In this document: in pieces, positions 16,616-21,827 of the stretch
How the letters are laid out: every line of letters starts with the position of its first letter
How positions within the stretch are numbered: the stretch's first letter is position 1
Assembly: GCA_036733345.1 (NCBI GenBank)
Contig: DAINAR010000052.1
Location: forward strand, 1-21,827
Source: JAFGMQ01 sp036733345
Lineage (GTDB): Bacteria; Desulfobacterota; DSM-4660; Desulfatiglandales; Desulfatiglandaceae
Length of the DNA stretch: 21,827 bases
Direction: 5' to 3'
Made by a program: the position numbers and the translations under genes
The notes under the pieces: model-generated
The model's input: only the letters and a program-made list of their open reading frames with translations
What the model was told of the DNA's origin: nothing
The model's database searches: none

Positions 16616-18775
16616 ATGTTGAAATACACGAGGGAAAAGCGATATAATCATTTTCTGACGACAGTATTTTGCATTGCCCTGATACTGCTGTCTATTCTGG
16701 TGGGAATGTTCGTAGCGGGCTATGTAGATTCCAGGACCCCGGAATCATACCTGCCTGAAATTGAAGTCGAAAATGCCTGCCAAGAACTTTTCAATAGTGA
16801 TTCCTGCACTCTGGAAGGCTCGAACTTCAAGCTGATTGTGACTGCCTGCGGTAACATCACAATACGATCGACTCCGGGAAATACCCTGTTATCAAGGTTG
16901 CACTATTATAGTTTTCATAATGATACTATTGAAAAAGTGGGACTTAATAACATTGCAGTAAAATTCGCTAACGATAGCACTATCCTTTTAAGTGGTTATG
17001 GACCGACAGAAACTATTGTTAAAATTTCTTTTGTTGTTCTCAGGAAATCAAACAAGCTGGACGTAATAACCTCAACAGACTATATCCAGACCACAAAGGT
17101 AGAGAGAGAGGCTTTGGTCTTGGTATCTGAACTGCCCGTAATGGAGGTTTATAAAAAGAACAGGAGAGCAGACCAGAATGCTTTCGCTTCCGAATATTGG
17201 CTGGACAAACAGGGTGTTTTGTTTGGCAACAAAGAAAACTCGCTTTGGATTTATAATGTGCCGAATGTTTCTTCGCTCCAGTTAAATACTGAAAGCAAGA
17301 CTCTTTTTATTAATTTGGATTATTATAGGGATCATCCTTATACCTTTATCCCATATCAGAAAAATGGTGAAGGGCTATGGGAAGATCGTTCTGCATCTTT
17401 ATATCCTTCAGGCTCAAGTAGGGTAAACCAGGTTACTGTATTCGTTGACTGTATGTTAAATACTGTGCCGAGGATTATGGCAGTTCCAGGTGGTTATCTG
17501 GCCGGATACGTGTTTACAGAACATGCTGATGGTGGTAATCTCAGAACTCATAGAGCTGTTTATTTTGGTTCTGACACTGTACAGAGGGTGGAAAATGCAA
17601 TAGGTGGATTTGTCAAGAATAAAATTCCTGTTACTAAGAGTATATTTTATTCAAATCCGGATAATGAAGCATACTGCTCAGTTACTGATGACGCAGACAG
17701 TGCCAAGTATCTGGAGTTTCTGGATCAGCTTTACGAAACTGGAGACTATGAACTATGTTTACATACACCCGAGGGAGTTACTTCTAGTCGTCAAAGGTTA
17801 AGCGATGCAATTTCGTTTATGAAGGATCGATATGATGCTATAACATGGATCGATCATGGAATGGAAACAGGAGAAAGTAATCGTGAATGCTTTCTTACAG
17901 ATGGCCTGGATCCGAATTCGGGATTATATTCCGCTGATTTGTGGAAAGAGCATAATACTCTTTATTTCTGGAATGTTGGAGTAGAGAAGTTACGAAAGGC
18001 TTCATATGTTTCAATAAAGGAAAGTGTAATGCAATTTAAGATCCTTAAGGCGTTTGTTCTATTGTGGCAGAGATACTATTCCCCTGAGGAATTGGATGAA
18101 GTGAATTTCTTCCGTGGAACCTGGAGAATGTTGACCACCAAACCTTTAAAAAACGAATTAAACTCTTATGTTACCTTAAAAGGCGAGAGCTATCCAACTC
18201 CACTTTTTTATAAGCATTTTACGAGAACCGGTGATTTCATTTCTTGGGTTACTGACTTTACTTATGATATTGGGATGTCTTGGACCAGAAAGGCCAGCCA
18301 ATGGTATTTACAGGAAATCAATAATCTTAACAGGCTGGTTGACCAGGGTGGAATATTTATTAATCATGGCTATTATATCAGGAATATACCAAATACAGAT
18401 ATGACGCTTGAGGCAAATAATAGCATTGTAACAAATCCATATTTTGAGAAAATGTTAAAGTATATGGCTTTACAAAGAGACAATGGCGATCTGTATGTGA
18501 CAACCATAAGGGACCTGCTTCACTATTGGACCCTCTGTGAAAAGATTTCGTTTGAGTATTTTAATGACGGGACTATTACTGTATCAAACAACAATGAAGT
18601 ACCTGTGAAAGGATTATCTCTGGTTATTTCCAATAGTGATGTAGTAATGAGTACAAAGAAGCATCATACCAAGACAATATCTAACGAGACCGTTGTGTGG
18701 TTTGATATCGAAGCCAAAGAAAAGATTCAGATGCGACTCATTCCTATATGCCAAGAAACACTTGGACATGAATAG
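16616..18775 (+). CDS. Membrane-anchored protein with NodB-like/deacetylase-superfamily motifs, family not recognised
   Basis: 719 residues. A short basic cytoplasmic N-terminus is followed by one hydrophobic segment (about 13-37), which suggests a signal anchor with the rest in the periplasm. Residues about 45-285 look like beta-sandwich sequence with alternating hydrophobic strands. Residues about 292-640 have features reminiscent of the polysaccharide deacetylase superfamily: VFTEHADGG (299-307, with H303 and D305), YELCLHTPEG (378-387, H383), WIDHG (411-415) and IFINHGYY (580-587, H584), ending with LYVTTIRDLLHYW (626-638), like the last strand and helix of that fold. Residues 645-715 appear to be another small beta domain. 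If active it could be a periplasmic deacetylase or glycoside hydrolase acting on the polymer or its lipid-linked form; this is inference from scattered motifs. Start at ATG 16616, directly before the anchor. Confidence 0.5.
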   Translation: MLKYTREKRYNHFLTTVFCIALILLSILVGMFVAGYVDSRTPESYLPEIEVENACQELFNSDSCTLEGSNFKLIVTACGNITIRSTPGNTLLSRLHYYSFHNDTIEKVGLNNIAVKFANDSTILLSGYGPTETIVKISFVVLRKSNKLDVITSTDYIQTTKVEREALVLVSELPVMEVYKKNRRADQNAFASEYWLDKQGVLFGNKENSLWIYNVPNVSSLQLNTESKTLFINLDYYRDHPYTFIPYQKNGEGLWEDRSASLYPSGSSRVNQVTVFVDCMLNTVPRIMAVPGGYLAGYVFTEHADGGNLRTHRAVYFGSDTVQRVENAIGGFVKNKIPVTKSIFYSNPDNEAYCSVTDDADSAKYLEFLDQLYETGDYELCLHTPEGVTSSRQRLSDAISFMKDRYDAITWIDHGMETGESNRECFLTDGLDPNSGLYSADLWKEHNTLYFWNVGVEKLRKASYVSIKESVMQFKILKAFVLLWQRYYSPEELDEVNFFRGTWRMLTTKPLKNELNSYVTLKGESYPTPLFYKHFTRTGDFISWVTDFTYDIGMSWTRKASQWYLQEINNLNRLVDQGGIFINHGYYIRNIPNTDMTLEANNSIVTNPYFEKMLKYMALQRDNGDLYVTTIRDLLHYWTLCEKISFEYFNDGTITVSNNNEVPVKGLSLVISNSDVVMSTKKHHTKTISNETVVWFDIEAKEKIQMRLIPICQETLGHE

Positions 18776-18881
18776 GCTCGAACTTGATAGCGATCCTTGC
18801 ATAAATATGCCTGAGATGATGTCTAATACGCCTAGAACCGAATGGATGATTTAATTGCGTATTGGCTAAAAAAACACTGTT

Positions 18882-20051
18882 ATGGTTTTAAAAGCTCGAA
18901 TCGGTAAATACTGGAATAATTTAAGAGGTTGGAGGACTTCGAGGAAGATTATTGTGATAGAATCAGACGATTGGGGAAGCATTAGAATGCCTTCCAAGGA
19001 GATCTATAATAAATGCCTTAAAGCCGGGTACCAGCTTGATAAAACAGTATATGAACGATATGACTCATTGTTAAGCGCCGAAGATCTTGAGTTGTTTTTC
19101 GGGCTTTTAAAACAGTATAAGGACAAGAAAGAAAACAATCCAATCATTACTGCCAACTCTGTTGTAGCAAATCCGGATTTCGAAAGAATTCGGAGAGACA
19201 ATTATCAATCATATAGATTTGAGTTAATTACCGATACTTTTAGGAGATATCCGAAGCATGAAAATAATTTTGGTCTGTGGCAGAAGGCAATGGATGAGAA
19301 ATTGTTCTTTCCTCAATTTCATGCCAGGGAACACCTGAATGTTGACCTTTTTATGGATGCGTTGAGAAAGAAAGATCCTGATATGCTTTTTGCATTTAAC
19401 CTGAATATTCCTGGTCTCCCTCCTAAAGCTGGTGACCTTGGCGGAAACAGATATATTGAGTCAACCCATTTCAAAACAGAGGAAGAAAAAGTCAGAAAAT
19501 TGAGAAACACACTTGATGGACTTGATCTCTTTGAAAAGATTTTCGGGTATAAATCAGAAACCATTACACCTACTAACTATATCTGGAGTACAGACTTTAA
19601 TAAACCCGTATCAGTTAGAGGAGTGAAAGCATTTCAGGGTCAGAAGAGAATTTATGAGCCAATTGATGGAGACGGTTACAAAACTCATTTTCCTTTCCTT
19701 GGACAAAAGAATTCGCTTGGTCAGATTCATCTGGTTCGCAATGCAACCTTTGAGCCGGCATCTATGGAAAAAATGGGATACAATGATCCTGTTGATCGTT
19801 GCCTTTCTGATATATCGATTGCTTTTAAAATGGGGAAACCTGCGATTATTTGCAGTCATAGGGTAAATTATGTGGGATTTATCGATGAGCATAACAGGGA
19901 CCGTTCCCTTAAGATGCTAGGAAGACTTCTCGGAAAAATATTGCTTAAGTGGCCTGAAGTTGAATTTATGACCTCAAATAATCTCGCCGATATTATTTTG
20001 AGGGAACACGAATTACACGGTGGATATTATTGGCGTAATGCATCTATATAA
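18882..20051 (+). CDS. Polysaccharide deacetylase-like protein (NodB-like motifs)
   Basis: 389 residues, no signal peptide or membrane segment. IIVIESDDWGSIRMP (23-37) has the paired aspartates of NodB motif 1 (D29, D30). FHAREHLN (146-153) gives a classical His-x3-His metal motif (H147, H151). TITPTNYIW (227-235) sits where motif 3 is expected. IICSHRVNY (322-330, H326) resembles the final catalytic motif, followed by VEFMTSNNLADII (360-372). These suggest a metal-dependent sugar deacetylase acting in the cytoplasm, but overall the protein is unlike well-studied CE4 enzymes and unlike the other two deacetylase-like proteins here. It follows the 719-residue gene by 106 bases and is only 6 bases from the next glycosyltransferase, so the last two are almost certainly co-transcribed. 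Substrate unknown. Confidence 0.55.
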   Translation: MVLKARIGKYWNNLRGWRTSRKIIVIESDDWGSIRMPSKEIYNKCLKAGYQLDKTVYERYDSLLSAEDLELFFGLLKQYKDKKENNPIITANSVVANPDFERIRRDNYQSYRFELITDTFRRYPKHENNFGLWQKAMDEKLFFPQFHAREHLNVDLFMDALRKKDPDMLFAFNLNIPGLPPKAGDLGGNRYIESTHFKTEEEKVRKLRNTLDGLDLFEKIFGYKSETITPTNYIWSTDFNKPVSVRGVKAFQGQKRIYEPIDGDGYKTHFPFLGQKNSLGQIHLVRNATFEPASMEKMGYNDPVDRCLSDISIAFKMGKPAIICSHRVNYVGFIDEHNRDRSLKMLGRLLGKILLKWPEVEFMTSNNLADIILREHELHGGYYWRNASI

Positions 20052-20057
20052 TATAAG

Positions 20058-21245
20058 ATGAGACTTATATTTATTTCCAGAGAACAATATCCTCATGGAG
20101 GAGCTGCCTCGAATAGACATATGGCCTTTGCCAAGGGACTTCTGGAATTGGGCCATCAGGTGGTGTTTGTTTTACTTGAAAGGCAAAGCTCATATGGAGA
20201 TGATTTTGTTTATCAGGATATTCATTTTAAAAGCGCCTGCACACAAATAAAAAATACTAAGAGAGCTCTGAAATCAGGTAAGATTTTGTCTTATTTCAAG
20301 CTAATCCAAAATGCCAGACAAATTATAATATCATCATCTGAGAAAGAAAAATTCGATGCAACCATTATTCTATCCAGATGGAATAAGGACATTATTCCAT
20401 TTCTTTGGATATCCAGATCATTGAAACTGAAAGCAGTTCATGAGAGAACGGAATATCCTTTCATACATTGCAAGAAAACCATTATAGGAAAGTTGAGTTT
20501 AACAATTAATCTGAATTTGCTGATCCCAAGGTTCGACGGACTATTTGTAATTAACCATGTCCTGGAGAAATATTTCCGGAATTATGTCGGTGCAAGCAAG
20601 CCTATTGAGATAATTAACATGATTGTGGATCCATCTCGGTTTAAACGATCAGAACATAAACGGATTTTAAACTATTTATATATTGCCTATTGTGGAACCC
20701 TGAATGATAAGAAGGATGGTGTAGATATTCTACTTAAGGCTTATCTACAGGCTTTAAGCAAAGGGGAGATTCCCACTTCTCTTAAATTAGTACTAATCGG
20801 AGAATATGAAGAGAATAATTTTCGTGACGCCCTCGTGCATCTTATCGAAAATTCTGGTTACTCTGACAATATAGTCTTCACTGGTAAAGTTAGCAGGGAT
20901 GATATGCCAGGATACTTATGTCATGCAGAGGCATTGCTGCTCGCCAGACCTTATAGCAAACAGGCAGAGGGTGGCTTTCCAACTAAACTTGGCGAATACC
21001 TGGCAACAGGGAAACCAGTTATCTTAACCAATACTGGTGAAGTGGGTTATTTTCTAAAGGATGGTATAAATGCATTTATTGCGGAACCGGGAAGCATAGA
21101 AAGTTTTGCGTCAAAAATTGAATTGGTCTTTTCAGATTACGAGATGGCTCTTGAAGTAGGCAAAAAGGGAGAATTATTGGTGCAAAAGGAATTCAATTAT
21201 TTCCAAGAAACATTAAAATTAGAAAAATTCATAGAAGAACTATAA
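20058..21245 (+). CDS. GT4-like glycosyltransferase (paralogue of the gene at 9686)
   Basis: 395 residues, GT-B fold. MRLIFISREQYPHGGAASNR (1-20) parallels the start of the gene at 9686. ERTEYPF (129-135) matches EETEHPS there, and TKLGEYLATGKPVI (309-322) and ALEVGK (363-368) fall at exactly the same residue numbers in both. The donor motif has E313 but no glutamate eight residues earlier; E304 is one position off. It adds a sugar to the repeat unit, probably with a donor or acceptor related to that of its paralogue; this is inference. The stop codon shares its last A with the ATG of the CapA-like gene (TAATG), so the two are likely translationally coupled. No membrane segment is seen. Confidence 0.88.
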   Translation: MRLIFISREQYPHGGAASNRHMAFAKGLLELGHQVVFVLLERQSSYGDDFVYQDIHFKSACTQIKNTKRALKSGKILSYFKLIQNARQIIISSSEKEKFDATIILSRWNKDIIPFLWISRSLKLKAVHERTEYPFIHCKKTIIGKLSLTINLNLLIPRFDGLFVINHVLEKYFRNYVGASKPIEIINMIVDPSRFKRSEHKRILNYLYIAYCGTLNDKKDGVDILLKAYLQALSKGEIPTSLKLVLIGEYEENNFRDALVHLIENSGYSDNIVFTGKVSRDDMPGYLCHAEALLLARPYSKQAEGGFPTKLGEYLATGKPVILTNTGEVGYFLKDGINAFIAEPGSIESFASKIELVFSDYEMALEVGKKGELLVQKEFNYFQETLKLEKFIEEL

Positions 21246-21827
21246 TGCAGCAACAGGTATCAATTAACATTTGTGGTGATTTTTACATTGATCCGAGTTT
21301 ACATGAAGAGTGCTATTTCGATGATAGTATAATATCATTGTTTCAAGAAACTGACTTGAACATCATAAATCTGGAAAGTCCTGTAACCGAAAATATTTCC
21401 ACGGGCATAATTAAATCTGGTCCACATCTTCATCAAGCAGAGGGTAGTCTTACCCAATTGAAAAATCTTAATTCCGGTTTGGTTACATTATCGAATAATC
21501 ATATAATGGATTATGGACCAGGTGGATTACAAAGCACACTTATCGCTTGTCAAAAAAAGTCTATCAGAACCGTTGGTGCTGGCTTGTCTATAGATGAGGC
21601 TAGGCAGCCGTTTACCATAGAAGCACGAGGTAAAAAGATAGCTGTGCTCAACTTCGCTGAGCACGAATTCTCTATTGCAACGTCTATTAAGCCTGGGGCA
21701 AATCCTTTTGACATCGTAGAAAGTTCCCGCCAAATAATTGCGGCAAAACAGAAACATGAGTTTGTAATAGTAATAATACATGGTGGACATGAACACTATA
21801 GTCTGCCAAGCCCCAGAATGGTTGCGC
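21245..21827 (+). CDS. CapA-family protein (3' partial)
   Basis: The first 194 residues are visible and the frame is open at the right edge. The start ATG overlaps the previous stop (TAATG). The landmarks of the CapA/PgsA calcineurin-like fold are present: ICGDFYID (9-16), LNIINLESPVTE (38-49), TLSNNHIMDYGPGGL (81-95) and IVIIHGGHEHYSLPSPRMV (175-193). The paired Asn-His residues and the HGGHEH cluster are the probable metal-binding set. CapA proteins are known from poly-gamma-glutamate capsule systems, and relatives occur in varied polysaccharide clusters with mostly untested functions. This copy lacks the usual N-terminal membrane anchor, so it appears cytoplasmic. In this operon it may process or modify the glycan or an attached amino acid, which is inference. 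Confidence 0.86.
   Translation, partial: MQQQVSINICGDFYIDPSLHEECYFDDSIISLFQETDLNIINLESPVTENISTGIIKSGPHLHQAEGSLTQLKNLNSGLVTLSNNHIMDYGPGGLQSTLIACQKKSIRTVGAGLSIDEARQPFTIEARGKKIAVLNFAEHEFSIATSIKPGANPFDIVESSRQIIAAKQKHEFVIVIIHGGHEHYSLPSPRMVA

Noticed and set aside
21527..21796. Minus-strand 89-codon ORF at the right edge
   Set aside because: It is antisense to a clear CapA-family reading frame with conserved motifs on the + strand.
1..21827. CRISPR arrays, tRNA/rRNA genes, transposases or integrases
   Set aside because: Looked for and not seen: no regularly spaced repeats, no tRNA- or rRNA-like sequences, and no transposase-like proteins on either strand.

Overview
The window looks like a stretch of a Bacteroidota chromosome, probably class Bacteroidia. 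Two secreted proteins end in type IX secretion (T9SS) type A sorting domains with YPNP motifs. An OmpA-type protein combines PD40-like repeats with PKD domains. Start codons lack Shine-Dalgarno sequences, and at least one upstream region fits the Bacteroidota -33/-7 promoter pattern. I cannot assign a genus.

Layout. (1) 2-1948: the 3' part of an OmpA-family cell-envelope gene, open at the left edge and visibly richer in G+C than everything after it. (2) 1996-3246 (+) and 3257-5059 (-): two T9SS-exported right-handed beta-helix proteins, tail to tail with 10 bases between them. The second has the residue pattern of family PL9 pectate lyases. (3) 5060-5287: a divergent intergenic region with candidate promoters in both directions and a 20-base-phased direct repeat. 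(4) 5288 to the right edge: twelve consecutive + strand genes forming a surface-polysaccharide locus. In order they encode a Wzx-type flippase, a Wzy-type polymerase, three GT4-like glycosyltransferases, a SAM methyltransferase, a NodB-like deacetylase, a glycosyltransferase, an acyltransferase-3 protein, a 719-residue membrane-anchored protein of unclear family, a 389-residue NodB-like protein, a further glycosyltransferase, and a CapA-like protein cut off by the right edge.

How the genes fit together (inference). Cytoplasmic glycosyltransferases would extend a lipid-linked oligosaccharide, with the methyltransferase and acyltransferase decorating it. The flippase would export it and the polymerase would join repeat units. 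The deacetylase-like proteins may trim acyl groups. No initiating sugar-phosphate transferase, nucleotide-sugar synthesis genes, UpxY/NusG-like antiterminator or Wza/Wzc export genes are in the window, so the locus either continues to the right or borrows these from elsewhere.

The least conventional part is 13209-20051. It holds three mutually dissimilar proteins with NodB-like (polysaccharide deacetylase-superfamily) motifs. One of them (16616-18775) has an N-terminal membrane anchor and domains I cannot assign.
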